Below, piece by piece: positions 47,177 to 59,262 of a stretch of DNA of 64,000 nucleotides. The DNA lies in contig NC_133790.1 of NCBI RefSeq assembly GCF_003597395.2, forward strand, positions 24,234,705-24,298,704. The letters run 5' to 3'. Position 1 is the first letter of the stretch, and every line of letters starts with the position of its first letter. The notes below the pieces were generated by a model, which did no database searches, was not told the origin of the DNA, and was given only the letters and a program-made list of their open reading frames with translations. The position numbers and the translations under genes are program-made. Origin of the DNA: Chelonoidis abingdonii. Taxonomy: Eukaryota > Chordata > Testudines > Testudinidae.

Positions 47177-48168
47177 CATAGATTCATAGATTCATAGACT
47201 CTAGGACTGGAAGGGACCTCGAGAGGTCATTGAGTCTAGTCCCCTGCCCTCATGGCAGGACCAATACTGTCTACACCATCCCTGATAGACATTTATTTAA
47301 CCTACTCTTAAATATCTCCAGAGATGGAGATTCCACAACCTCCCTAGGCAATTTATTCCAGTGTTTAACTACCCTGACAGTTAGGAACTTTTTCCTAATG
47401 TCCAACCTAAATCTCCCTTGCCCTGCCAGTTTAAGCCCCATTGCTTCTTGCTGTGGTATTCATTAGACGGTTTAAGGCTGAACAAGCTTCTCCCTCCTCC
47501 TGATGACGGCCCTTTATAGATACCTGAAAACTGCCATATTCATGTCCCCTCTCAGTCTTCTACTTTTACCAAGCCCTAAATAAACCCAATTCCTTCAGCC
47601 TTCCTTTCATAGCCTCAATGTGTATCACGCACCTTTAGAATAAACAAATTCTTGCTCGCTCTTTCTGACCCTCTCCCAATTTCTCCACATCTTCTTGAAA
47701 TGCGGCGTGCCCGAACTGGACACAATACTCCATTTGAGCCTAACCAGTGAAGAGCTACACCTGTTAATTGCCCATCCCGAATCACATGCCTTTTTTGCCA
47801 ACAGCTATCACGACTGTTGACTCATATTTAACTCGTGGTCCACTATGACCCCATAGATCTCTTTCTGCCATCTCCTTCCTAGACAGTCTCTTCCCAGTCT
47901 GTATGCCTGCTGAAACTGATCTCGTCTCCTCTTCGTCCCCGAAGTGTTTTTTTTTTTTCGAGCAACTGTGCAGTTGTCTTTATTGAACTTCAAAATTATT
48001 AATTTTTAATTTACGGTTACTTCAGACCATTTCTCCAAATTTGTCCAGATCTTTTGTGATTAATTGACTCTGCTCCGCCGCTCTGCAATCCCTCCAGTTT
48101 GGTATCATCCGCAAACTTAATAAGTGTACTTTCTATGCCAACATCTAAGTTGTTGATGTTGAAAACCT
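47177..48168 (-). mobile_element. CR1 LINE 3' portion, minus orientation, internally scrambled
   Basis: The 3' end (47177-47450) is a clean CR1 tail, very like 41881-42110: gattccacaacctccctagg, aatttattccagtgtttaac, ttcctaatgtccaacctaaa. Further into the element the order of CR1 landmarks is kept (cccctctcagtcttct, actggacacaatactcca, gactcatatttaactcgtgg, tttattgaacttc, tttctccaaatttgtccag, ggtatcatccgcaaactt), but with many small indels. A T tract of about 12 at 47947-47959 replaces the expected sequence. The remnant frame 47808-47993 (minus) keeps VDHELNMSQQ and MKFNKD. It is dead. Confidence 0.88.
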
Positions 48169-49246
48169 ATAAAACCAAACTACATCCAAAACCTTTCTCT
48201 TTAAAGCAGAGCAGAGCAGACAGGGAGCTGTAGACTGGGGAGTTTGACAGAGGGAGGCTTACAATGGTTAGGAAGACCCGCAACACCTGTGCCAGCACTG
48301 CTTCTGTCTCCTCCACCTGCGCCTGTAGCCAGACAGAGCACCAGAGCATGGATGCTTCTACCCAGATTCTGGTGTGGTTTTGCAAAGACTGTAGCTCGCA
48401 ATTTATAAAGTGTTTATAAAGTGCTGCCTGAGAGATTCCACCAGTAGGCACCTTTCACATTGGATGCTCTTCCCCCCCCCCCAGCCTGGATATCAGTAAG
48501 TGGCTCCATTCGCCCTTTAATTGGAAATCTCCATCATGACATCTGTGGCCATTTACCAACTAGGTCCCAGCTACAGCAATTCAAATTTTTTTTGATGTTC
48601 TCTCTTTCCTCCCTGCATTTTCCTAGCAAGCATCTCTTGCCTGTCACATCACAGAGTCTGGTCACTATCACCCCTGCCGTCTAGAACAGCCTCCCTGCTT
48701 CAGAGACCCACCAGCCTGTTTCAAATCTCAGATGACAACATATCCGCTCCCCTTTGCTGGCCGAGCTCATCTGCGCTCTGCTCTCACTCGAAGGTGTTTA
48801 CAGACACTGTCTGCATGGATGATGCTACCTCGCACGTTGCAGTTGTGTTCCACCTATATTTTCCATCACAACACATATGTGTGGGCAAGCATGCAGAAAA
48901 CAATGGGTGTCTGAGCTGCTGTCCCTTTGGCTAACTGGACCCCCAAATCCTCTCCACTTTGGGTTCACCCTTTCCTAGGAGCCTTTCCCAGTATGTTCTC
49001 TTCTGGCAGGTGGCCTTTAAAACCTAGAGAAAACCAGCTACAGCCTGAATCTAACAAATGGTTGTGGTAGGATGGGTCTCCTTCTCCCCATTTCTGCAAA
49101 GCATTTTGGCTCCTGTTATGCTCTCAGTTACTGAGGAAAGGGCATGATCTCACAGATCTCATAGTCAGAACTACTCAGCTATTCCCATTAAGAGCCATAC
49201 AGAAGTGTAAGCAGAAGTATCAGATCACTAGTCTGGAAGTGACTAG
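48169..49246. other. Non-coding stretch
   Basis: No gene. A C tract lies at 48472-48482. Frames here are short and featureless. Confidence 0.5.
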
Positions 49247-49542
49247 GGACTTGCCTTCATTACGGGAGCCATAGCCACATAGCGACAGGGGTGTCACTAT
49301 GCCAACACAACCCCATAGGGTAGATGCATTCTACAGCAACAGAAGGGATTTTTCCATTGCTGTTGGAAAACCACCTCCCCAAGCACTGGTAGCTAGAACA
49401 GAAGCAATCAGACACTGACCTAGCTGCATCTGCTCTGGTGGTTTAGCCGGCATAGCTACGGCACTTGGGGGCAGATTGTTCACACCCCTAGCACCATAGC
49501 GATGTTGACTTCACTTCTAAGTGTAGACCAAACCTAAGTTAA
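49247..49542. mobile_element. MITE with tagggacttgcc / gtagaccaaacct ends
   Basis: Left end tagggacttgccttcatta and right end taagtgtagaccaaaccta form an imperfect inverted repeat. Internal words include gacaggggtgtcactatgcc, accccatagggtagatgc and ggcatagctacggcacttg. It is about 296 bp, non-coding, and matches a style of DNA element common in turtles. The target duplication was not resolved. Confidence 0.6.
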
Positions 49543-49677
49543 TGCCTCTGCTGAACCTCTGACCTTGTCCATTGTAATTAGCTGTTCTCAGAAACTTGAG
49601 CAGATGCAGAATGAGCTGAGTGATTGAGATTGTTTGTCTAGACAGGGAAATTAATTTGGATTAAGATAGGGTGTGAA

Positions 49678-49902
49678 TTTAAAGCCAAATATCAGAGGGG
49701 TAGCCGTGTTAGTCTGGATCTGTAAAAGCAGCAGAGAATCCTGTGGCACCTTATAGACTAACAGACGTACGGCTAAATGCAGTGCCTTGCATGGTGTCCT
49801 GCGTCTGACGAAGTGGGTATTCACCCACGAAAGCTCACGCTCCAAAACGTCTGTTAGTCTATAAGGTGCCACAGGATTCTCTGCTGCTTTTAAAGCCAAA
49901 TA
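49678..49902. mobile_element. Penelope-like foldback element, copy 1, with target duplication
   Basis: The element carries cagaggggtagccgtgttag at the left. An arm agcagagaatcctgtggcac, cttatagactaacagacgt is repeated in inverted form at the right (acgtctgttagtctataagg, gtgccacaggattctctgct). A 14-bp direct repeat, tttaaagccaaata, sits at 49678-49691 and 49889-49902. It is the target duplication, though a few bases could be element. Assignment to Penelope-like retroelements is from memory of turtle copies with a GIY-YIG ORF and is not shown by this 200-bp copy. Confidence 0.65.
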
Positions 49903-51394
49903 GACATTCCTGATTAATTCCCTGTGTGGATGCTCTTACTTTGGAAGTGGATTAAGCTAATTCAGAATATGTCACTCTTATTCCAGAATAAAGGCTTCCA
50001 CACAGGAAGCTAATCAGGCATAACTCCCCACATAGGCAAGCCCTGATAAATATATCCAGACCTTCTTTCCTGACATTCCTGAGTGCTCATTAAACACTAC
50101 AAGAAGTACTCCTCTTCTCGTTGCATCCCTTCCGTCCCACCCAAACTGCAGAGACAAAGATGCCCCTGTTGTAAGAGACGCCAATTGGGCAGCTGTTGAG
50201 CGTATCACCTTCTCTCTAACTCATCCTTGCTCTTGCCAAGTGGGATTTCTGCAGATGGCATCCAGTCACACTTCTTGCACCATCCACTGGACACAGGCTA
50301 CTCTGCCCATCTCTCAGGTGTACGAGTGGGAGGCTGATGTTCAATAGCCATTGCACCTCTCTGCTATAGCACCTACCATCGGAAACAGAAATCTTTGTGT
50401 TTTCCCATTTCCAGGGAGTTTGTTTCTCTCCAGACTCCTGTTTGAAGGGTCCTGCTAGATTCTGAGTTTTCATCAATTGTACCATAAAGCAAAGGCAAGC
50501 TGAGCAAATGAGGTGCCATTTTCAGCAGTCACATAGGCTGCACAGTTCAGATCAATTGTGCTGGCATAAAATTTTAGGAGATTGGCACGTTCATGGCACC
50601 AGTACAGGATAACGTGGCTGAAACCATGGGAAGCTCCAAGAGTGGACAGCTCTTCAAAACACTGCAACAGGCTCCAACATATTGAAAGTCTGTCTCCCTC
50701 GCTCTGATCAGCACCATTTCAAACAGTGAAGGAAAAACATCCCTTTGTTCCCACAAGCGAGCTTTCCTGGGAAGTTCTGGCTCCGTTAACCCTATGCAGA
50801 CATGGGGTATATATGTCTGTCATGGCATGTGTTGCAGGATAACGGATGCCTATGTATTCTAACTGTACTAGTAGCAATCACTATGGGAAGCTGCAAAATT
50901 GTGCTACCCTGAACTTGCTCAGAAGTGTCTGAAAGATTTTCCTTCTGCAGCTGAAACATTCCTGTTGCCAGGCCTGGGTTCTGGGCCCCTACCACTATGC
51001 ACTAGGGGCACCTCTGCGATAGGAGACAAAGAGACACCCTCCTCCTTCTCTGAGAGGCCTCATGTATTAGTTGTATCAAAGAGCGCCAGACTCCACTGCC
51101 CTGCACAGCATCTCTGGGGCTGGCCACTGGACTAGCAGCAGAATATACACAGGCAAGACCACAGTGTGGGTCTGGAATCCCACGCAGATTCCATGAGCTT
51201 CCTGGGGAAAAGGTAAGTGGCTCCCTCTGGCAGCCTGCTTCCCTAGCAGCTGTCCTCAGCTCAAATCTCTGAAGTGAATCAGGCTCTACACAGTCCTCTC
51301 TCAGCTCCCCTGAGTGGCACAGACTGCTCTGGGGCCTGATTTCCCCTGAAGCCCCATGCCCAGACTCTGATGTTAATTCACTAGTATTATTCAT
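49903..51394. other. Non-coding stretch
   Basis: No gene or recognisable repeat. The minus 130-codon frame at 51002-51394 has no domain and stops at the repeat at 51395. Confidence 0.5.
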
Positions 51395-51510
51395 GTTTAT
51401 GACAGCAGTGTCTAAGGGCCAGCCTAGAATGAAACCCCATTGTGCTAGGTTTAGAGCAGAGCGAAATATGGGTCCTGACCCAAAGAGCCTGACAATCTAC
51501 ACAGACTAAA
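51395..51510 (-). repeat. Old sauropsid interspersed repeat
   Basis: The words aaccccattgtgctaggttt, tgggtcctgacccaaagagc and ctgacaatctacac follow the order of a repeat common in turtles and birds (on the other strand it reads gtaagctctttggggcagg and so on). The family is not certain: CR1/L3-like or a MIR-type SINE. Confidence 0.55.
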
Positions 51511-54500
51511 CTGAGGCAGGGTAGGGGAAGGGGAGCAGCCAGCAGAGTGAAAAATAGGCTAGTGGCAGATGACATGGCAGAGCCATGCTTTGTATTCTGG
51601 ATTGGGTTCAGTCAGGAGGGGATCAGCTAAATGGAACCAGAAGGGAAGGGAGAGGGGACACTGAAAGGAAGCGGGGGGACAGGGTGCAGTGAAGCTGAAG
51701 GGAAGAGACTGGGAGGGAAGGGGGCAGAAAGGGTTGCAGCAAACAGCCAATCAGCACAGGGCAGAGAAGGTCCAAGCTAAACTGCAGAGCATTTTCTGAA
51801 GGCCCCTGCTTCTGTGGTGGCTCCGACCAGCTGGAGTCTCTGGCTGGTACCTCTCCGCAGCCTTCCCCAAGGCCACAGGGTAGGGGGCTAACAGTATCTG
51901 GGGCCCAGTTTCCCCAAGTGTTGGGGGGGGCGGGATCCTTCTCCGCACAGTTATGGGTTGGGAGAGAGGGAGGGATGGCCCAAGCTGCTCCATTGTTCAT
52001 AACTTGCTGAGTGCAGTGGACTTTACTGCTTCTCTGCCTGCAATGAGCACAAGCTACAACACGCTTCACCGTTCAGCCTAATTAGATACACCCCGACAAA
52101 CGCCACGTGGCCACTCGATATTGGTTCCTGAATCTGTCTAAAATCCAGCCCACCAGCTCGCCACAGGAATCCAGTCTAAATCTTCATGAAACTAGGACAG
52201 CGGGAGACTTTTCCCTGAGAAGGAGATTTAATACTAGCACCTCCCCTACTGAGCACCTGGAGATGAATTCCTCTTGCTGGAGGCTTTTTACTCATGGAAT
52301 AGAAATCATGTGAGTTTGAGCAAGGAGAGCGCAAAGCAAAAGAGGAAGTTTGCAGGACAGAAAACAAGGCATACATCAGTGAGAAACAAGGGGCAGATGC
52401 TCAGCTGAGGTCAAATCAGCAATAGTCAGTGCCACGACACTGAGTTACATCAATTGAAGATTGGGCCCCCAGTGGTTAGGACAAGGTGTCAGCTGCTCAG
52501 TCACTGCGAAATGCAACAAATCATGTTGCATCCTAGCACACCAGGTGACATTCTGCATCTCTCATGCCCATTATAGATCTTTGGGATTGGGGGGAACAGT
52601 TGCTGCCACTGCCAATGATTTATCTGGCTGCCTGCTTGTTTTCTTCAATGCCTAGTTATTCTTTTCGCTGATGGTGATGGCAGCATTGGGGTTACTTTAT
52701 CTCATCAACTAGCTCTCTTTCCCAGGGCAGAGTTAATAAGAAAGAACAACAGTGGCATGGAGCACATGGAGAGAGGATTCAGTAAAACTTGCAGAGCAGT
52801 GGAACAGTCATAGGTCATCTTCTTAGTGGCAACAGGAAATTGTTATGTTGGAGAAAAACTTTTTCAAAGGAGCAGGGCTTTCTATTTGAGATTTATCCCA
52901 TGCGTCCTGGTAGTTAGTGCTAGTGTCTATCTCGGCACTTGCATGGCCCTAATTGGAGTGCCTAGGAAGAGGTACTGGACTGAAAGCTTTAGAGACTGAA
53001 GTTCTTAGCTCTCTCTAACCACATGGGCCAGGCCCATCCTTCTCCATCACCGCACTTTTACACAGAAGGGGGGACATCACTGGGGAGGAGGAACAATGAG
53101 GAAATCAGTCTTTATACCCATTCCATCCTTTTTCCTTCTCTGTCAAGTCTTCCAACAAGTGTGTAATGAGCATCAGTAGTTTTTAGGATGAGGACACCTC
53201 TGCTCCTTGGAGCTAGAATGAGGCTAACCAACATAAGCCCCAAACAACTAAAAGATAGCAGCAGTTTTCAGCCACTACCAGTCTAGGATGGATTCAAACA
53301 AGCAACCTGAAAGCAAAGGTCTCTCTCCAGCCTTATTTCCAAACCTTTGAGCCATCCACATCCTCCTTTTCCAATTGGCCCATCTCCACCTTGTAGCAGT
53401 GCAAGCAGCAAGGATCTTCACATCACTGACCTGCACATGGCTCCCTGGGCCCTTAGCAGGTACGTGAGTGGAGCACATGCTACACTCTTGCCCAACAGGA
53501 GCCATGCAGATTTCAGCTGTGATGCTTTGTGGAGTCCTGGCCAATGCAGCCTGTGTGCAGGTTCCATGGCACGCTGCGAAATAACTGACAATTCCTATTA
53601 GTCACGTGTCTTTCTGCAGGTCCTGGCTCTTCCCTCACAATCCCAGGAGATGGCTGCACACGCACCTCAGCTGAAATTCACCTGTGATACACCCATGGGC
53701 ACTTCTTTGGCTGCTAGGAAGCCACCTTCAAGTGTTCCACAGCATGATGAGCTTCGCTGAATTATCCACCTCCGCCTACTAGCTTGGTCCACGTTTGGTG
53801 CCTAGGCCTCAGGCTGGTCCTCTGTGTAGGGGGGCATTTTGCACTAAGCCAGTGAAGCTGGTTGGTGTATTTACAGCATTGCCATCTTGAGCCCTCACAA
53901 TGAAAACTGATGGTGACAGGGAAGAAGATAAAGAATTGGAGCTGAATGAGGCGGCATGTACGTCACCTGGAGCGCCTTCACCCCGTCTGCTTGAGAAAGA
54001 ACCGGGGGGAACAGCAATAAAAAATGATGTCTCCTTTCCTCAGAAGGACAGGAAATGCTTCAGCCGAAGTAAAATATGCTGCGTTCTGCAGAGCAGCCTT
54101 CAATGTTCCTACCAAGCCCGTGAAATGGCCACCAATCCAAATGGATCCCATGGCAAGTCACATTAAATGAGACTATTTAGTCAGATACATCATGGCAAGC
54201 AATCTACATAATATGCCCCCAAGGTGCCCATGCCAGAGAGAAGCGTGGTTAATATTCAAACTCACATTACTACTGCTCTCCTGTCATTTTTAGACAGCTA
54301 TTTTTTCTCTGATCTATCAACATTTCCTGATCTTTTTCTTTAAACAGATGCTCACATTTTTTTCTAGGATAGAGACCAATCTCCCTTTGCATCTTCAGAC
54401 TGATACAAGTGGAGTTTTCCCCCTCCACTTGGCATGATCCAAATTACATTTGTCAAAGCAGTCCAGGAATATAAAAAATATGACCAGCATCAGTTGCCTT

Positions 54501-54539
54501 AAGTGATCCCTCTCCCTGTGACATTATATCTTCATAATA
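51511..54539. other. Non-coding stretch
   Basis: No gene. A purine-rich plus-strand section (51500-51740, aggggaaggggagc style) yields serine/proline-rich minus frames that I reject as genes. Near 53280-53345 a tRNA-like region on the minus strand (ggctcaaaggtttgg, gtttgaatcc) may be a SINE scrap. Confidence 0.45.
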
Positions 54540-54960
54540 AATGCATTACATTCTCGTAGCACCTTTCATCCTGAAAGATGCTAAAACTCCTACTCCACAT
54601 ATGAGGATTCCTGCCCCCAAGTGCTGAAATGCAGTAACTCTGGAAAGCAGCAGCTATTCTGCACCATCAAATTTCAGGGCCAGGAGAGTGGAATGTTTTC
54701 TCCAATTGAAAAATCATGGGGAGAATTTTAGCCAGAAAGATTTGCAAGTGCCCAGGCTTAAATTTGCCCAGATTACTGCAGTTAATACCTCAAAACTTGT
54801 GAAAAGCACCATGGAAGATTTTAATCAGGGCCTCAGGGTCATGTCTCATGCTAAAAGATGGCACTCCCCACCAGCACAGGACCTCTGCTGTATGTCGGGG
54901 AATCGGTTCAGTATTGACTCATGAAGAATGCTGCCTACTGAATCATCTGCTGCATTTCCT
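54540..54960 (+). repeat. Old interspersed repeat, family uncertain
   Basis: Word order: gtagcacctttcatcctgaa, agatgctaaaactcc, gaagattttaatcagggcct, agggtcatgtctcatgct, aaaagatggcactccc. These resemble a repeat with 'agcacctttcatcc' and 'catctgaaagacggcacc' words that I recall from several reptiles. It is very diverged and has no visible ends. Confidence 0.45.
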
Positions 54961-55039
54961 GCCTCTGAAGCTTCCCTTGTGTAGTGATTTGTCCTGTCCC
55001 TGATTAGTTCATGAGCTCTGCAAAGAGCACAGCCTGCAG

Positions 55040-55559
55040 TGGCCGAGATCAAGACTGGATGTCTTTCTAAAAAAGTATGCCTTCACTCCACTATAAAATC
55101 CTGATGCAGGAATTTCTGGGTACCATTCTCTGGCCTGTGTTACACAGACAGTCAGATTAGATCAGTTGTTCTCAAACTGTGGATCTGGACCCCAAAGTGG
55201 GTCGGGACCCCATTTTAATGAGGTCACCAGGGCCGGTTTAGATTTGCTGGGGCCCGGGGCTGGGGGCCGAGCCCGGGGCCCGAGCCCCACCACCCTGGGT
55301 CAAAGCCGAAGCCTGAGGGCTTCAGCTCTGGGCAGCATGGTCCTTGCTTGGGTCATGTCCAGGGTGGTGGAGTTTGGTCTTTGGCTCCTCACCCAGGGCA
55401 GTGGGGCTTGGGCGGGCTCAGGCTTCAGTCCCCTTCTTGGGGCTGTGTAGTAATTTTTGTTGTCAGAAGGGGATCGCAGTGCAATGAAGTTTGAGAACCC
55501 CTGGTCTAGATGATCATAGTGGCCCCTTCTGACCTTAGAAATCTACGAATGCTACAAAG
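55040..55559 (+). mobile_element. CR1 LINE 3' end, plus orientation, split by a hAT
   Basis: Left part 55040-55162 contains caagactggatgtctttcta, tcctgatgcaggaatttctg, tctctggcctgtgttacac and cagattagat. The right part resumes after the hAT with gatcatagtggccccttctg, accttagaaatctacgaatg. Joined across the duplicated 8-mer the two halves give the standard CR1 end. No coding remains. Confidence 0.85.
55163..55503. mobile_element. Non-autonomous hAT element nested in CR1, with 8-bp target duplication
   Basis: The 341-bp insert starts CAGTTGTTCTCAAACTGTGG and ends GAAGTTTGAGAACCCCTG. These are inverted repeats of hAT type. Flanks gattagat (55155-55162) and gtctagat (55504-55511) agree at 6 of 8 positions, and each fits the CR1 target. 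Inside, 55228-55320 is very GC-rich (cccgggg/gagcccgg words) and holds ccagggccggtttag, which resembles the end of the foldback hAT at 19400. That suggests an element within an element or a shared terminal module. No transposase is present. Confidence 0.88.
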
Positions 55560-57419
55560 CACAAGAAAACACAAGAAGCTGGAAATGACGGCACTGCAAC
55601 CAGCATCAGTGGCCTTGTCCCTAGGAAATCGTGCAGGTAGAGGCCCAGGGATGTCAATTCTCATTCATTTACAAGTTTCATACTAAAAAAATGACTCTTA
55701 ACTAAAACCTTAACCCAGGTAGTAAAAGTCACTGCAAATGCAACACCTGCATAGTCTCATTACCTCTCCTGTTGTTAGAATGTAGAGCACGCATAGCGAC
55801 AGTGTAGTTTGCTCATACTTTAAAGGATTTTGTAGTAAGTACATGCAGCTACACGCATCACTACAGCACCCTCTCAAGCAGATCCTCAGCTCCTGTGAGG
55901 CGACAATGCTGGCTTAGTTACCCCATCCCTTCCACAGCTCATGGTGTAGGGACCATGGTAGGGAGAAGGCAATAGGGTCAGAGTGCTGCTTCGTGCTGGA
56001 GAACCCACCGAGAGAGCCAGACACAATTTAGAGCAGCCATGGAACTGTTCTAAGTTTTGCTGGGGCAAAGGCACCTCCACAATCAGGGGAGCAAAAATGG
56101 CAGGACCTCATCTTTGCCTCCTCCACCCACTGAGGTCCTGCCCCACGCGCCAGGCTCAGCTAGTTGGAAAAGATAAGCCATTTCTGTGCACCGTCAAGTC
56201 TTAAAATGGGAACTACACGGCATTTAATGGGAAAGTTTTCATGGGATAGTCTGGTTTTTTGACGAAGGGAAATAAGAACTGTATCCAGTGGCACCAGGGA
56301 GAAAGAGGAGAGAGAAGGGGTAGAAATACTGAAAAAAACAAACATGAAAAAAAATCTATTGTCCAAACCCAAAATGAAATTAAAAACATTCATTTGGTTT
56401 CAGTTAAAAATAAATCAGAATATTTTAAAGGGAAAAATGTGTTTTTTTCATTTTCTTCAAAAAACATCCCCCGCCCCAAAAGAATCGTATTGCTGAAAAT
56501 ATTTAGAGGTGCTGCAGTGGCAAAGGTCAGGGCCTGAATTGCTACCCAGGGTGTCCGAGTGAAGTCACCACTGGACAGAGTGAGCCTGGCAGTCCCTCGG
56601 TGGGCTCAGGGGGTAGAGATAAAAACACCAAATGAAGCCTCCATGCGACAGACTCCTGGGGGTGGGTGAGGAACCCTCACATATATCAAACCTTTTCTGG
56701 AATAGGTTCTCCCTTTGATGGGAGCTGTGTGGGAGCAACAGAACTGACATGACACAGCTCATAAATGCATATTACATGCATCATCTCACACATTTCCAAG
56801 GTCTCGTTACCTGGGTTCCCTTTACACATCATTTGAAGCACATTTATCCCCAATGGAAGCAAGAACTCCTCTCTGGCCTGCAATTCTCAGAACCAGCTTC
56901 TTACTCAGCATTATCTCCAGCTGAGCAGCTCAGGTAGGAAGAGCTCGGAACAAAGAGGAAGCCTGCTGAGTGCCCTGAAGGAAACAGGCCCTGACTGACC
57001 TCGGTACAAGTCCGGAGCCAAGGACTTTTACCAAGAATCTCTAGTGCTCAGCCCCACAGAGATCTATCCTGGGCACCAATAGCTAAAGCACCCAGCGCAT
57101 TTCCATCTGGCACCCCAGATTGCAGAAGTGAGACCACCTGCCATGCCCAGCACTTGTGCTACGAAAAGGCTTTCTCTCCCTGGGTCACTATACAGTTACT
57201 TCATGTCTTGAATTCCCTGCAGAGGGGCTCAATGAAAGCCAGATGTGCCATCACTCACAGGCTTTTTAAACCAAAGCGTCTGATCGCAAGCCCGCAGCTG
57301 CCTACTTGCTCAGGTCCAGCTACTGGGAATGAATTGGCTACAATTGTCACTGGCAACCTCCCTATCACCAGCTCAGGGCTTCTCTTCCAGGAGCAGAATA
57401 TTGGGCAAAGTGAGAGTGA
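55560..57419. other. Non-coding stretch
   Basis: No gene. A-rich patches at 56330-56460 (gaaaaaaacaaac, aaaaaaaatc, ttttttcattttcttc) recall the A/T-rich repeats at 24.3 and 27 kb. The rest is featureless. Confidence 0.45.
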
Positions 57420-57510
57420 GGGGCCAGGTTCTCAGCCAGCACAAAGCAGCCTCGCTCCACTGAAGACAAGGGCGCTATACTTATTTGCACCAGCTGAGGA
57501 TGTGACATGG
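57420..57510. repeat. Old palindromic amniote repeat (ttctcagccagc / ccagctgaggat)
   Basis: Left ggccaggttctcagccagca and right tttgcaccagctgaggatgt are complementary, with ctccactgaagacaagggc in the middle. This is the order of a common reptile/bird foldback repeat related in style to 42745-42846. It lies inside a 128-codon open frame (57154-57540), which I therefore reject as a gene. Confidence 0.55.
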
Positions 57511-58149
57511 AAACTCTGCAGAGCGTTGCTACACCCATGACCCCACTGCAGGTGTACCAGCTTGGACCTAGAATGCTAACCCACCATTAACCTTCCCCTC
57601 CGAGTTAAAATGCAAATGGATCCTGCTTTGTTGCAGAGACATAGCTGGGCCCTCCTGTGTGTGCCAACAAGGTTCTTATTAGCTATTTCCACAGGGCCCC
57701 CAGGAAATGCTTCCTGAGACTCGGCAGCTGGAGGGTGCACAGCATCAGACTCTTTCATATCAGGGCCCTGTCTGGCCTCCTCATCAGGCCTCCATAGCAG
57801 AACACAGTACTGGGCACTGCTTCCCGTCACCTGGGGTTCCCAGAGCACTGGTGAAAAACAAGCCATCCCACACCTGTGGCAGCTCAGTAGACACCACCAC
57901 AACATCTCAAAACTCAGCATTTCTCCTGTCTGTCCTGGAACAGAACCACACATGCTCTGAGCAGGCCCTGAACTCCTCTCTGAGGAGGCGATTCTGCCTT
58001 CAGAACTTAATTAGAAGCTGACTTGCTCGTGCATTACTAACCTAAGCAGATACACAGGCTTGTTGCTGCTCCCATCATGCTCTCTCCCCACCCTCACATT
58101 TATCAAGCTGTATCTGCATTTAGTTCCCCTGTGGGCCCAGGAACAGAAT
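57511..58149. other. Non-coding stretch
   Basis: No gene. The opposed frames at 57576-57953 (minus) and 57707-58021 (plus) overlap and lack domains. Confidence 0.5.
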
Positions 58150-59095
58150 ACGCCCACTGCTCCTCCTGCATGTTGTAAGAGGTGACTAAAAGGGGCCTGC
58201 CTGCAGAGGGATGAGCTCTGCCAGGTTAGAAATTTGCCCAAGACACACCATATGATGAGCAAGTCAACCATGTCCTTACAGGACTGATCGCAGCCTGGGT
58301 TAATAATGACCGCGCCATCCGTCTCCCACCACGGCGGATGCGACAAGGTATACTACTGGTGTAACCCCAACAAAGAGGATCCATGGAAGAGACAACACAT
58401 CACCATAGCCACATGGAATGTAAGGACCTTGAGACAAATAGGGAAGCTGAAAGAACTCATGTATGAAATGGAACAATATACCTGGCACCTCCTAGGAATC
58501 TCTGAGGTCAGATAGAAGAACTTTGGAGAGGTGCTAATGGAAGAAGGCCATGTGCTCTATTACAATGGAGAGGACAAACATGTCAATGGCGTAGGATTTC
58601 TTGTGCATAAAGATATCAAGAATTCAGTATTAGGATGCAGCCCAATGTCCAGCAGGCTTATTTCCATCCATCTAAAGGCAGTACCATTTAATATCACAGT
58701 GGTACAAGTCTACGCTTCTACAACAGACTATGACAATGAGCAAATTGAAGATTTTTACAATCAGCTCCAAGACATCATCGATAAGGTACACAAGAAAGAT
58801 ATCCTGATTGTACAGAGAGAATGGAATGCCAAAGTGGGTACTGACATACAGGCAGATTGGTGAGATTATTGTGACCCTTTCTGTAATGTGATAACCAATG
58901 AAAGAGGATTGAGTCTTCTGCAGTTTGCCAACTATAACAATCTGATTCTTGCAAACACATTAGGAGCACATAAAGTGTCCAGATGATTAATGTGGCATGC
59001 ACCTAATGGTCTACATCATAGCCAGATCAACTACATCATGGTGCAAAACCAATTTCGTTCTGGGATTAACAGAGCTAAAACTTGCCAGGCCTTTC
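58150..59095 (+). pseudogene. RTE-type (BovB-like) LINE, endonuclease domain, broken
   Basis: From 58306 one plus-strand frame reads as the apurinic-type endonuclease domain of an RTE/BovB-like retrotransposon (database proteins of this kind are often named craniofacial development protein 2-like). Motifs in order: TIATWNVRTLRQIGKLKEL (58396 on), LLGISEVR, EGHVLYYNGEDKHVNGVGFL, VVQVYASTTDYDNEQIEDFY, DILIVQREWNAKVGTD, NERGLSLLQFANYNNLILAN, and QINYIMVQNQFRSGINRAKT. Three in-frame stops occur: TAG at 58513, TGA at 58861 and TGA at 58984. All sit where TGG is plausible. The usual catalytic GDWN reads REWN. No frameshift is seen over about 780 bp. The copy ends near 59095, so the reverse transcriptase is missing. 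Confidence 0.88.
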
Positions 59096-59262
59096 CACCA
59101 CTCTCTCTGACATAGCCAGGAGCTCAGCTTCCTATCCTTGCACCTGGGGATCTGGAAGAGTTTGCCCGGATAACAGCACAGACTGCAAAAGGAGGAAATA
59201 TGTAGAAGGATAATTAACTTCGCTTTTTCTTTCCTTTTCCAGTAAAACACCTTATCTCTTAG

